From assembly GCF_963576615.1 (NCBI RefSeq), contig NC_088711.1, positions 3,782,001-3,846,000 on the forward strand: a stretch of 64,000 nt of DNA, read 5' to 3'. Within the stretch, counting starts at the first letter, position 1. Each line of letters begins with the position of its first letter. The notes under the pieces were generated by a model. The model worked only from the letters and a program-made list of their open reading frames with translations. It was not told where the DNA came from and ran no database searches. Shown here in pieces: positions 33,801 to 44,526 of this stretch. The position numbers were made by a program, and so were the translations under genes. The stretch comes from Watersipora subatra. Taxonomy: Eukaryota > Bryozoa > Gymnolaemata > Cheilostomatida > Watersiporidae.

Positions 33801-35302
33801 CCAATCACAAGTCCGGGTGAACCTTGTCGTAAATTGCTTCATGTTGTTTATTTAACGAAATAAAAGTATCGTCCCATTTCTTTTTTAACTTTACTCACAC
33901 GCACGTAAGAAGAAATGTGACGCGTGCTCGCTAGAATTCTAGAATTTTAACCAGCCAATAAGAGCAAGGGTTCGGCACGAAATTTCGAGCAGTACCGAAA
34001 TAGTTCGTTTCGGTCAGAAATGTCCTCAGCCGAACTTTTTAGAGCTGAAAACGACGTCGTTTTGCGTCATTTAGTTCGGTTCGGTGCCCGTGTGACCACG
34101 GCTTTAGCATACTCGGTTTATCATGATTGGCCGGCTGATTGCAAAGGGTTTGTATTTAAATGAAGCCAGAAATACACCAAAAGAAATTAGATCAACTTAT
34201 TAGCTTACTAAAACCAAGTTGCTTTAAAAGATTATGATGCCTTTTAGGATGAAAATCGTTTAAGAAACAAAATTCTTAAAAGTAAATAGGCTGCAACCAA
34301 ATACGCATGTGTGTAATTCTTTACGAGCATCGTAATAAAAACTGACTCCTGCAAATGTCAACGACAATCATGTTTGATGCCTCGCAGAGCATTTGATGCA
34401 AGACTGATGATACTACTAGTGGCTCATAGGGCCTCTAACAGTAATCCCTCTTCACTTCCTTGTTCAGCTTTCGTGGCTCAGTGCTTGGTGAGGTAAAGAT
34501 ATTCATTAAAACATTAAAAATTCAACAAAATAAATATAAATAAAATAACTTGAATGCATAAAATAAATACTCTCTCATGCTCCTGCCTAGTGAAATCACT
34601 CCGTGAGCATAATTGTGATAGCAGTTTTCGGGGTTTGCCATTTCCCTGCTACATTTTATGAAATTTAAAAGTGCTCGAATTTTTCAGGTTGATTTATTTC
34701 ATGAACATAAGTTATTCTGTACTTGGCTGATTTTTATTGTTGGAGGGTGAAGTTCGTTCTTTGAGTAACAATATAGCAATGCAAATAGCTACTACAAATT
34801 GCTTGTAACCCAACATCAGACTATTAATTCATGGCTGACACTTCACTAATGGTACTGAGGCCAATTCTCAATGGGCCATCTATTTGTCAAGTCGTCAGAG
34901 GAAATAATCGCTACACACCAGCTATCTATTTCGTCAGTGTTCGTAACCTGGCCTTTACACTTGAATTGATGTATTAAATCAAAATTTCTACTGCGCAACA
35001 GAGGGTCCTGCATGAAATAAGTGATGGAACTTGTATTGGCTACTGATGAATGTTAGGGAAGCTCGATAGCAAGTAATAACTAGATGGAATCTGGAAATGC
35101 CACTCTGTCGAGATGAAAAAGTTTAAGCTTGGGAGTTTGGTCAACTAAGGTGTCTAGAATTACTTAAGATGAAGGCTGCAATACATTACAACACACATAC
35201 TAACAGCTGGTCTACCTCACCTTTGACAGCTTCTGTGCCTGATAGTCCTACCACTGCTGTCACGTAGCTGTGAGGCACTGAGGCATCTTTTTTAGAGGCC
35301 AT
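14733..35302 (-). CDS. ARHGAP35: p190RhoGAP homologue (ARHGAP35/ARHGAP5), complete
   Basis: GTPase-activating protein that switches off Rho, linking integrin and Src-family signals to actin. Coding exons 5' to 3': 35221..35302, 32769..33101, 32410..32624, 31533..31650, 30485..30600, 29543..29766, 27836..28045, 27476..27662, 27141..27250, 26697..26843, 25893..26007, 25465..25588, 24695..24890, 24162..24326, 23661..23921, 23033..23190, 22458..22638, 21677..21744, 17792..17998, 17006..17493, 16381..16558, 15624..15833, 15374..15400, 15057..15162, 14733..14922. All phases agree: 4416 nt, 1471 residues against about 1500 in human p190A. A symmetric extra exon at 19390..19587 may be alternative. 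Domain order matches the vertebrate protein but the proline-rich C-terminal tail is missing. Invertebrates usually have one p190 gene, so the ARHGAP35 symbol stands for the ARHGAP35/ARHGAP5 ancestor. Confidence 0.96.
16381..21744 (-). CDS. ARHGAP35: p190RhoGAP exons 18-22: phospho-linker and polybasic region
   Basis: Residues about 980-1294. Exon 18 (21677..21744) gives ADSRGALYLGG, a possible match to the human LSYLDQG tyrosine (Y1087). Exon 20 gives LLDYADPPDALSDTSEEYAL, matching human SDYAEPMDA, the Src/Arg-phosphorylated Y1105 that recruits p120RasGAP. Exon 21 (17006..17493) is Ser/Arg-rich: TDSESDMSSLERS, several S-P sites and RNRSLRALRRKKG, aligned with human RRNILRSLRRN. Exon 22 begins with a Lys/Arg-rich stretch (KQKSVQRKVKSRLKRQ), the likely phospholipid-binding polybasic segment, then enters RhoGAP with LIPMFVELCVKYLESE. 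Exon numbering counts the possible cassette exon at 19390 as 19. Confidence 0.9.
19390..19587 (-). CDS. Possible in-frame cassette exon of p190RhoGAP
   Basis: 198-nt candidate exon between exons 18 and 20, acceptor TGTGTAG (19588-19590), donor GTACTC. Both phases are 1 and match the flanking exons, so inclusion adds 66 residues without a frameshift. It encodes a Ser-rich segment with RRMRASIS and LTRCYSLQDLLGW, which contain R-x-x-S phosphorylation-type motifs. No homologue is recalled, and the frame stays open past the donor. It could be a chance ORF. Confidence 0.35.
19678..20796. mobile_element. Pogo/Tigger-like MITE (copy 1), with a nested element
   Basis: TIRs CAGTGGACCCTCGCCATATG and, at the right, the complement CAGTGCGCCCTCAGGTTATG, flanked by TA on both sides (19676-19677 and 20797-20798). 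The internal stretch TTTAGTGGTTATGATCTGC matches copy 2 at about 21370-21405 in inverse orientation. There is no transposase ORF. It is interrupted by the TA-flanked MITE at 20012-20411 and lies in an intron of the RhoGAP gene. Confidence 0.82.
20012..20411. mobile_element. TA-flanked MITE nested inside the Tigger-like copy
   Basis: TIRs CCGTACTTTTCGGACTATTA and (complement, right) CCGTACTTTTTGGACTTTTA-like, with TA on each side (20010-20011, 20412-20413). Internal GCACCCTTATATAAGCCGCA recurs near both ends. The insertion splits the older element, so it is the younger of the two. Confidence 0.82.
20905..21622. mobile_element. Pogo/Tigger-like MITE (copy 2)
   Basis: 718 bp with TIRs CAGTCATACCTCGACATACG and right complement CAGTCATGCCTCAACATACG, TA duplications at 20903-20904 and 21623-21624. 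The TIR resembles the CAGTCATACCTCG termini of Tigger/pogo elements. No transposase reading frame remains. It ends 55 bp from the 3' boundary of RhoGAP exon 18 (21677). Confidence 0.85.
22458..23921 (-). CDS. ARHGAP35: p190RhoGAP exons 15-17: second pseudoGTPase domain
   Basis: Residues about 781-980. Exon 15 carries LLMCHMCADPFSVDTVLQPF and HGYILCYSVKRKASCSILQ, very close to the human MCLMCGDPFSADDIL and HGYIVFYSAKRKASLAML. Exon 16 carries PPVPCLVVAVNDS. Exon 17 uses an acceptor after GATAG (exon start 22638) and carries SEYSAAPYSRLLKEVWDYHE plus a Ser-rich end leading into the linker. The frame before the chosen exon 17 acceptor would not join, which fixes the splice site. Confidence 0.9.
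22680..22753. repeat. (ATAATATATA)n microsatellite
   Basis: AT-only tract with a repeating TAATAATATATA pattern, just upstream (in gene orientation) of RhoGAP exon 17. Confidence 0.9.
24162..26007 (-). CDS. ARHGAP35: p190RhoGAP exons 11-14: first pseudoGTPase domain
   Basis: Residues about 581-780. Exon 11 encodes INLAIVGAQGLAGHLINEIR, where the P-loop position reads GAQGLAG and lacks the Lys and Ser/Thr of Walker A, as in the vertebrate pG1 domain. Exon 12 encodes LDYRVVEGNVSLPQNSLKTP (human LSLRPIEGNVRLP). Exon 13 encodes VFSSFDTLAFIIDSVNKTFL and the LPVVLIKAYDRN-type strand. Exon 14 encodes CEFLDVPEPSEHEHLLIDGY. Nucleotide binding is not expected. Confidence 0.92.
26697..29766 (-). CDS. 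ARHGAP35: p190RhoGAP exons 6-10: FF domains
   Basis: Residues about 289-580, covering the four FF domains that bind TFII-I in vertebrates. FF1 shows DYRAAWPKWKGELSKYDDFN with the downstream HEYITRRKAEYLRRIPGLLE and F residues. Exon 7 starts RSWKSCVRSVVQRPDFNQRF and has an acidic DDDDF stretch. Exon 8 holds VFFLGRDCYDRLSHSDRSEV. Exon 9 gives EDPDTPITQEDVEVLMGLLR. Exon 10 gives HLGFLQYPIKEQCPYRPNC, corresponding to the human cysteine-containing HIHFVYHPTKETCP. Donors and acceptors are canonical. Intron 6 (28046-29542) has no recognised content. Confidence 0.93.
28046..29542 (-). other. RhoGAP intron 6, nothing recognised
   Basis: 1.5 kb between the exons ending at 29543 and starting at 28045. 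I see no repeats, TIRs or coding pattern. Confidence 0.5.
30485..35302 (-). CDS. ARHGAP35: p190RhoGAP exons 1-5: N-terminal GTP-binding domain
   Basis: Residues 1 to about 288. The start ATG (35300-35302) gives MASKKDASVPHSYVTAVVGL, then SGTE, aligned with the human start and VVGLSGTE. Exon 2 carries the P-loop, read TMGVGKGCLCNRFVRP. The usual Ser after the Lys is Gly here. VVNNDHWLYWG and HVVEQTEFLDDTTF follow. Exon 3 holds GFICVVDVSRS and TKKPIVVAASKMDEGSE, matching the human TKCDEG position with Ser-Lys-Met-Asp. Exon 4 holds VETSAMSNVN, the G5-like VETSA. In vertebrates this domain is constitutively nucleotide-bound. Intron 1 carries a TIR element. Confidence 0.95.
33282..34103. mobile_element. 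TIR DNA element with GGTCACACG...CACCGAACCG ends
   Basis: About 820 bp in RhoGAP intron 1. Left terminus GGCGTGGTCACACGAGCACC then GAACCGA. The right terminus complement is GCCGTGGTCACACGGGCACC then GAACCGA. A second internal copy of the TIR motif (GGTTCGG..GTCACACGGCCACCGAA) lies at about 33320-33370. There is no ORF of note. Such 'GTGGTCACACG' ends are common in animal MITEs. No clear target duplication, superfamily undetermined. Confidence 0.75.
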
Positions 35303-38300
35303 CTTTAAACGGAACTCACATCCAACTGTCAAATGACTGAAACACAACCATAAGCTTTTCCTGAAGAATTAAGGCTAATGCAAACTCGACTTATTTAAAA
35401 CTAGCAATTATTTGTTACACTATTAGCATCGATTTTGACTGGCAACTTAACTATTTGTAAACTGATTATCGCTGCAGTAATTCAATGGGACTCATGCTAA
35501 AAAGAGAGGCCACCATCGAGGCACCGGCAGTTGTCGGGCATGGCAGTCAGACAGGAAGGAATGATATTAGACACTTTCTGTGAATGAAAAATGCCCTCAC
35601 TAGTGCAATAGCATCCCATGTAACCAAAAACCTGCAATGAGAGTTCATGGAGATCGAAGGCTTACATAACCGTGTCGTAACCAAATTATGATAGCACTAT
35701 TCACATAAGTGATGGGACACTGTCTTTGGTAACTACATTATTGCAACACTCAATGACCTCTAAAACGCATTCATCACGCTTCAAATGAGTATTTCAAGTT
35801 GTGAAGTAGGATTACTGGATATACAGGTTAAGAAATCATAAATTTTAGCCATACAACCTTCCATACATTCTCGAGTAACCATAACCCTCCTCTTCCTGGA
35901 ATAGCTATGAGGAAATTTCAGATATAAAGTGAAATAAAACCGCAGGTGTAAGAATAAATATAAAAACTATTGCAACACTCTCTAAAGCTGAAAGGCGTAT
36001 AGCATGATTGTATTAGTTAACCCACCTAATTAGCGGCCTAATTAGGCTATTTAACTTTTGGATTGACCATTAGTCACCACCTCCTTAGAATATGAACCTA
36101 TTATAGTGGTTGAAGGTTGAACGCTTGAGTCTTTCTAAAATTGAATTTTGGTATTTACTTTAATCCTACTGTTTACTCAAAGAGAGCGCTAGACAAAAGC
36201 TTATGGACTTAGTAAAACTACTTCCGTTCTTACGTGGAACACTCACGGTGGCCGTTATAGACATCAGATCTCTAACAATCCACAGATTGGGTCACTACCA
36301 GTGAATGACAGAAGTCATCGATGTAATTTGTAATAAAACTATGTTCATTGTAAACGCTGCAGTTTGCAGACTCATACACTTGGGACAGATTCATGTAAGC
36401 AAATTAAAAGTCGGAGAGCATTGTTATTCTCAGTTTGGATACCGCCAACCATATCAAATTCATTAAAATTTTTAGCTTTCAGTTTCCAGACTCACAATGA
36501 AATTTTTGTCAGAGTGTTGCTTAAGTATTCGGAAAAAAGAGTATATGAAGTTTGATCGATATGAAAAGGCATGCACTGAGTTATCTACTTTTTATTCAAA
36601 ACCTTTGGTACTACTCTGTACAGCACACATATGTATACTTAACTCTTAAATGATTGAGATTTTTGATTTTTTATAGAATTAAGTGCTATACAGAAAGAAT
36701 CCTAAATTTACAGTAAGATTAGCAAGTCTTTAATGAAACATTTGATTTTTAATTGCTATGGGTTAATTTCTTTACTAGGATCTCAATATGATTAGAATTT
36801 TCAATGCATTGCGCAGAGTTGTACAATCAAATCCATCTCGAGTACTGAAAAGTATATAATAAAAAAATATATAATTTTTTTAGTTATAGGAATGAGAACT
36901 TGATATGAGAACACTCTGAGATACTTGATTCTTTAATTCCCTTTTATATCAGTAAAAGTAATGCAATCACAATTGTTATTCTAGATATGTTTTTACCAAA
37001 ATCAGGTGTCTAGCATCATCAATAACTTGACACTAGTTTGTAGCTAAATAAAATATCGCATTAGAAGACCTTCAGCTGTATGTTAATAGCAGAAGTCTGA
37101 CTTATGAACTAAAAAGCGATGATGCACACCACTTTTATCTTCTAATATGGAGTGCACTCACTTGCTCAAGAATGATTTAGCCATATACTCACTTGTGGGG
37201 CACTTCAAAAAGTTCCTTTCATGCAAGTAATTAAACCAGCTCCATATCACATGGCAATTCTTCCTTAGTTAGAACAACAATAGCAAAAAATCAAAAGAAT
37301 GCCCTCATACGGCATTGATAATTGAGATAAAAACCTTTTAAGTCAGCAGACTGATTGTGTGTCAATCTTGCTGTCGCAATGCCATACAAAAGTAAAATAT
37401 AATGAAACTCTAAAGATCTTGACCGGTGTCATAAAAGGGCTCTAGACAAGAATAATAAATCCTGGCTTCATGAGAGTGCGAAAAAAAGGATTGAAATGGA
37501 TATTCAGTAAGCAGGCATTTATTACGATCATTTTTTACTTTTTACTGGATACCGGCCAGCTCAGGTTTTTCACCCAACAAACAATCTAAATTCTTGGTTT
37601 GTTGATGGATACAATGACTAAATTTCAAACAGAACACCAATGTTTTAAAATGGATAGCCAAGAATATGATGTCTCCTCAGGCACATTTTAAAAACCTATC
37701 ATGAGACCTGGTGCATGCAGTATAATTCTAGATCCTAATAGTTTCTAATTTTGTTCCTTCTATTGTCAATTTCATGAAGTGCTACAAAATATTATTTAGG
37801 GTTAACGTTAAAAACATGCAACATCTACATGTAACTGCCCAATCTGGAAATATTAAGACAGACATTCAAATTATTTGCCCATTAAGTTTTACGGATTTTG
37901 TTTCCTCAACTTTTGAAGCTTTCAAAGTAACTCTCGGATCTACCTGATGTCTCATAGTGCTAATAATTGATCAAGTTGCAATACATATTTGACTGAATTA
38001 ATTTATTAATTCGGTCTACAATCATTAAGATGTGCAAGGTTGAGCTCAAATTATGATCAACAAATTATATCATTAACTATGAAGCTTTAAAGCCTAAGCA
38101 TGAAACATGTGCTGTTTGCTGTGAATTTTTAAAACATACTTAATTGTTGGGTGTAAGATGGAGTGGTGTAAGGTAGAAATATTCACTGTGGCATGTAATA
38201 TGAATTGCCACAAAACATAATTAGATTACAGTTTAGAAACAACCGACAATGATGCTGCGGATCAGAGCTTTCCATTTTATGTCTCAAGTGGCTCAAACAG

Positions 38301-41300
38301 ACAAACTTTTGACTGTATAGAAAAATTTGAGGAAAAACTTTATTGCTTAGTTCTGAAAGTGTTTAAACTTCCTGGTATCTTTTTCAAAAAAAGTTTCAAC
38401 ATATTTGCACCATCATACTCTAAAATTGTCAATAAAAGTCTTGAGAGCTAGCACTTTAACAATCTCTGATGTTGTTTGGATTCTGATATATTCAAGTATA
38501 GGGATCAGCTGATCTGTTCACTCCAATGTGACAGCGACACCACTCGATCTACTATGCGAAAATATAACGTGGATCTTTGTAGCATATCTTGATCTTGATA
38601 ACTTTGTGGCATATAGATGGACATTGTTGTTGTTGTTGAGAAATATTTAATGTTTTTGTACCCAGGGAGTCTCACTAACGAAACCACCAGTTCTCAACAC
38701 CAATAAAAAAATGTTAGTAGCCTGAAGGCTTGTAAGTAAATACTTCACAGCCATGAATATGTAATTTAAATTTGTATTGCACAGGAACAGCATCGAAACC
38801 ATGTCTGATATAAGTAGTAACTCGGTTTCAGTTTTGCTAAAAACAATAGCTACAGCGTAAAGACATACCTGTGTGTCTATTTACTGTCATCTACAGACAT
38901 GCTCGAATATCGCGCGTTATCCCTTATTAACTGTGCGAGTTGACTGCTTAATAAATATAAAAAAAAACTTTAATTCAGCACACTAGCATGCGCCAGAATG
39001 AGACGTCGAGTTCCTTTAGCGTATGGTCATGTGAATTGCAGGCTATAAAGAAGGCGTGTTTTTGCCAAATAATCGGCATTTCGTTAAGAATGGTTTGCGA
39101 CCATTTGTACAGATACACGTTCTACGTCAATGTGAACATACGGTAAACTAATTTTACCGACTTGTCTGCTCATGATTTAATTTTCTTGGTAATGTGCCAT
39201 GAGTGTGCAATTCCGCCGAAGTTAGCAATAACAAGCAGGTTCAAGTAGAATTAAATATGTATATTATTCGTGTCACACCAGCCAAAACTGTTTTATACGT
39301 GTGGTATAATTATGTGTTATGTAAGCATTAGCTTTGCTGATTAAAAAGCAAGTAATATCTTACATTAACTATAATTCTAAAAGTGTAATTTAGAAACAAG
39401 CAAAGCACAAGGAAATTGCAGCCCGAATTGCAGTTATGTTTAATTATATTATTAAAAACTGTGCATTCTGAAGCCGGTTGTTTACATGTTGTAAATATGA
39501 TCATAATACAAATTTGAACTAGGTTAAAAAAGTCAAATCATTGAAACACAAATCATAAGACCAGATCAAGAGTATCAGGCTCAAATATGCAGTGGGCAAA
39601 TATTCAAAACCTGTTAAGGGTCTACATTTATCTTTAAATAATTTTCAGTAAAAAACATCAATAAACCTTTCCATATAAACTAAAAATAACTTTGCTTCAA
39701 TATCAAGTATAAAACAGGAAAAATGTCATGCTAAACAAAACACAGCTTGATTAAACACGTGTAAAGTCAATTTTAAATTAATTTAAATAAAAATCTTATG
39801 CTTTTTGTTTTGTCTATATTTAGCTCTCTAAATTAAGTATCAACTACAATATAATTATGTAAGCTTATAATATATTTTTAAAGAAAATTATAATAAATTA
39901 ATTACGTGTAACTACCGATAATACTCTTCAATGAGCGTGCAAGCATTTACTAGTGAGATTGTTTGTTTCTTACTTTAGAGTAGCTTTAGTTTGGGTCAGT
40001 CAAAGAGTAGACAACTACGCCTTGCAGTAGCAAAAAAAAGTACAAAAGGCAACATTAATAATCTTAGTTATTGCTCAATTTGATGCACCCTGACCTGTTT
40101 CAATGTGTCAAAACCAGACACACGGCAGCGCTTAGAAGCTAGTTCGTCTATGCTGAGGAAATTCTCAGGATGGAGTGAAGATGTTTGTCTGTATGTCAGA
40201 TATTTTCTGTGAGATGTTTGTACACCCTTTTTAAAGATAATAGCTTCTCACCTGACAAACGCTGCCGCCAAACGTTCAGAGAATTTAAGGCATATCGGGA
40301 GCAGAGCTGAGGCACCGCGTGAGGCTTGAACTGTGGAATCATGCAGCAAGCAGCAAGTTTGTCTTTACACGTGTTATTTCATTGCAGTTAAAGTTCATTT
40401 AAAGATTGGCTGGTATGGCAAGGCTGCCGGATCAATCGCAAGTGAAATGCATAGCAGCTCAAGTCTGCGTTTAGAGAAAACAATGTAACCACCGATAATA
40501 CTGATCTTCACTTCCAGCTTTTCCAGAGGAGCGATTTAATGCAGATCAGAATTTTCATCATGAGACTGCAACCCTTGCAGCTTTTTATTCTCTGACAGGC
40601 ACAACTTGCTTTTGCAGGTCTTCACTGCAGCTTATGTCTCTGTGATGTAATCTTGCTCCATTGCGGTCAGATGCTTTATGATGTCACACAGAAAGTGCCC
40701 TTCGGAGCTCTGTTGTGTCGTCCATTTTGTTTACTGCAGGTTAAATAGGTGCTCATTAATGGTGCTAAATAACTGCTTTTTCTCTGCCAACCGTCTGACC
40801 TCTCTTTAATACAGCACGTCTCTCTATTTCTCTTGTTCGTCAGCTGGTCATACAGATATCTACCTATTCAATCATCTACTAAAGTGCACAGACAAACATT
40901 TGAAAATACTAGCTTCTCTTCTCAGCGCATTACATCACAAGCTCTGATCATGCAGTTTTTCACAAATTTTTCCACATTGCAGGGCCAGGCTGATTCTGAT
41001 ATTTTTGTTACTACCAGAATACTAGCCTTAAGTGCATGCTAGAAATGTATTGTTAACAGAACCACCACTACATTAAAACAAGCAGACCCATTATAAGTGC
41101 TCATTTGGTACTCCCTCATCAAAAATATGGTAGGGTATATGAGTAATGTTTGACAGCTGTATACCAAAGGGGAGATAAAAAATGCAAATTAGATCTAAAA
41201 GCATGCGTCCGACAGCATAAAGATGTTTTTTACACTCCTTCAAGGTCACAGACAACTAGTGTGTAAGCAATAAAATTTGTTATGACCTATATAACAATTT

Positions 41301-41490
41301 CCTGCTAATGATCGGCTAAAGAAGATACTGTATATTTATCGCTTATAGACTTTTGGCTCATATACCCCTATATATGTCATGAGACAAGTACCCACTTGAA
41401 TCTGAACATTCCAAAAAAGACTTCATTTAAACTTTTATATCTCTAAACTGGGCAGGTCTACAACGACAAAAATTACGGCAAATTGAAGCT
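35303..41490. other. Gene-free region between divergent genes (first part)
   Basis: I could not support any coding exon on either strand. It must contain the 5' UTR and promoter of the RhoGAP gene. Around 40130-40760 base composition is more GC-rich than its surroundings and could hold a non-coding first exon or promoter, but no motif decides it. A CGCGCGTTAT stretch near 38910 is the other locally CpG-richer point. Confidence 0.45.
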
Positions 41491-41645
41491 TGATGTCTAG
41501 ATGTTGTCTAGATGATGTCTAGATGATGTCTAGATGATGTCTAGATGATGTCTAGATGATGTCTAGATGATGTCTAGATGATGTCTAGATGATGTCTAGA
41601 TGATGTCTAGATGATGTCTAGATGATGTCTAGATGATGTCTAGCT
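41491..41645. repeat. 11-bp minisatellite, about 14 copies
   Basis: Tandem TCTAGATGATG units, almost identical. Lies in the intergenic region between the RhoGAP gene and the secreted-protein gene. Confidence 0.96.
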
Positions 41646-43655
41646 AATTTACTGGTATCAATATGAGGCTTGATGTCTTATCCTTATATTGATATTATTT
41701 TCATATGTATGACTTCAGTAGGTAAGTTCATCTTTTAACGCTTTAACCAGCGTCTGCCACTGTATTGTTCTTCTTTAGAGAGTAGCTTTTACAAAGCAGC
41801 TGACCTGCGCTATAACGCTATAGTATCTGTGTGTAAAATATAAAATATCAACACCGTATAAAGAAACTTTGTATGACCTTCAAATCTGTATGACCTGTAG
41901 CTGCCTTCAATCTTCTCGTACTGTTGACTTAGAAGGAAATCACCAGAAATCCTTTATTTTTACATTTCTACCATTGAGAAAAATTGACTGGTCGGTTCCA
42001 CAGTTTATATCAACATACACCCATCTGATGTTTCATATTTCTATTCAGTTATATGTATTATATTCTGCCTTAAATACAAAATACTTTTCATAATATTGTA
42101 GACCCAACATCACTGTAGACCGACCTTGGATAGCTATTGCAATTGCAATGTTTTTGTGTCTATAGCTCACCACATACCTACTCATTTAATGATAACTTCG
42201 ACAATTTTATTCAGGATTATTTTCCAACATTCTGATGTAATTTTAAATGTCAAACTAGAGGAGAAATATTTAAAATTATAAAAAAATTGAAAGGCAAATT
42301 TTCCTGTATAATATTAGTAGGCATGGGATCTGTAGACACATAAAGCTAGAAAGGAAAGCTCTATCGTTTGTCTTTATATGCAATGCATTTGAAAGAAAGA
42401 GCCTTTACCTATTTTATGGAAACGTTTGAAAGATAGGTCATGAGAATATCTATTATCACTTGAAACACTAATTTCATAAAGAATGATAAAAAAGAGCGCT
42501 TCATATACTAAGTGTCTCTTTCTCTCCCTCTACTCTCCCTCTGCCTCTAACAACTTACTCTCGCCTCCTCCCCCCTCACCCTACTGTAAGTCACTAATTT
42601 GCCACGCTGTTTTAGACGGTTTGATAAGTTGTTTGCTGTCACTTGAACTCCTCTCATTAACCTCGCAAAACTATAAGCTGCTCATTGGTAATATTCATAT
42701 TTTCGTTTACAAACAAACTAAATTTTTTTAAGGAGAACTGGTGTAATATATATGTTTATGATAAACTCACAACAAATTATATTTGTTTCTCATTGGTTGG
42801 TGCTTCACTCGGCCACTACCTGTCATAGATACCGTGTAGTCTGTTTTAGAACATAGTAATGTTGAATTTTTTCCATCATATTTTCATCATTGAGTACATG
42901 TACTTGGGTTATGAATATTGCAACCAGCATCACAATAGCAGTAGCGGAGTAAAGCCACTATTACTATGGTTACGCTTATAAGGAAGGAAATGAAGGGTTG
43001 CCTAACATTTTGGTTCGTTGAGAATATTGCTATGATCCTTTACACCAATGACACAGCTTTCAACAAACTGCGCTGTAAATATTTTGCACTTTACTTTTCT
43101 CTCGGAATGACCTGATGATGTGGCCTTCAATGTAATTTGCTTTTACACACTGAGACCAGATAGGTTTCTGGATCTGGTTCATGTACTTTATGTTAACAGC
43201 TTGAAAGCAAAAAGCTGTTAATTGAATAAAAACATTAGCTTTAGCAAAGCTTTACATTAATTGTGTTTCTTAGTGTAGGAATGTAGGTGAACCTATTAAT
43301 TCCTGTTATAACTATCTCTATAATTCCTGCTAAATGGAGCCCTCATGTTGCGTAGTAGGCCTATATGAAATGTGGCAAAGACGTGTACAACCTTTTAGTT
43401 AGCCTTCATATGATTCAAGGATTCAAAATTTTGTTTTTCTGAGAAGTGCCTACCAGCTGTGAGCGAGGGATGATTGACATACCATTGATTATTGATACGT
43501 TTATTAATTGGTGTTTATGGTGTTCCTACGGCGTTATATCCAAACAACATGGGATTCTTCCTAATGCATAGTGGAAGTCATAATTGCAGTAACTGCTTGA
43601 TGTGTTATTGATTTATGGTGAGAACGACTATAGTAATAGTAATAACGTAATAGAT
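41646..43655. other. Gene-free region (second part)
   Basis: No exon, TIR pair or tandem repeat recognised. A pyrimidine-rich stretch occurs at 42510-42570. Confidence 0.45.
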
Positions 43656-43815
43656 ACAAATTTGAGCGTTTGTTGGTTTGTTTGTCGTATGTCCAATTAT
43701 AGAGATAAAGGTATAGGAACAACAAAAAAGGCTTTGCACTAGAATTGAACTCAGTAACATTAGCTTTGCAGACAGGCACGCCAACCACAATGCTACAACG
43801 CCACTCGGACACATT
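43656..43815 (-). mobile_element. tRNA-derived SINE fragment
   Basis: On the minus strand GTGTCCGAGTGGCGTTGTAG (box A-like) is followed by CTGAGTTCAATTC (box B-like) about 55 bp on. After it comes an AT-rich body. A long-variable-arm tRNA (Ser/Leu) origin is possible. No complete cloverleaf. Confidence 0.5.
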
Positions 43816-44009
43816 GCCATACTATGAAATAATTGTGAACATACTTATTACATCTGCTAATCTTTAACGGCACTGACTGTCTGTGTACTTAAAGAAAAAT
43901 AAGTACCCGTTTTCTTCAAAATGCTATAAATATATACATGTACAGCATAAACTTAATTAAATTTATAGCACACACAGTAATACACAAACACCTTCATTTC
44001 ATAGGTAGT

Positions 44010-44105
44010 TAGAATGATACATGTTGCATATGTTGATTAAAAACTAATTTTCTTTGCAAAAACATGTTTATTACTAGTGCAACGTCGCACATTCAGCTAT
44101 TCATT
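44010..44105 (+). mobile_element. Degenerate copy of the Helitron-like 3' end
   Basis: GTTAGAATG, ACATGTTGCATATGTTGAT and TTTCTTTGCAAAAACATGTT parallel 6745-6805, followed by a decayed hairpin GTGCAACGTCGCAC and CATTCAGCTA. The terminal CTRR is lost or altered. Confidence 0.45.
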
Positions 44106-44526
44106 AACTATAGCTAAATCTACGTCAACCCTCTCTAAAACTGACCAAATTATGTGATGTAAACCAAATCATGTGATGTAAACTAAATCATCGTGCAAAC
44201 CAAATAATGTTGGATGTGGAGTTATCCTTTTTTATCCCAACGTTTAGCCAAAACATGCAATAGTTTTATGATCGATCCTACACCGGTGTGCCCAAGTTAT
44301 CGAAGTTGCGCTCTCCAATTAACAAATTACGATTGAGAGGTAAATGCATAGAGCCATGAACCATCTTACCGCATGCTAACCGTTTTACGGCGGTTATCAA
44401 ATTAACCAATCTGCTGAAAGGAGTAAGAGCAAATAGGTCAGAATACTGTGTCGGTACGGTGGACGCTTAGCATCTGATCGCATTTAATGACATTAACCTA
44501 CCTATTTTAATCAGACACTTTCAACA

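Noticed and set aside
40833..41042. 69-codon plus-strand ORF in the intergenic region
   Set aside because: No motif, no homologue recalled and no neighbouring exon in phase.
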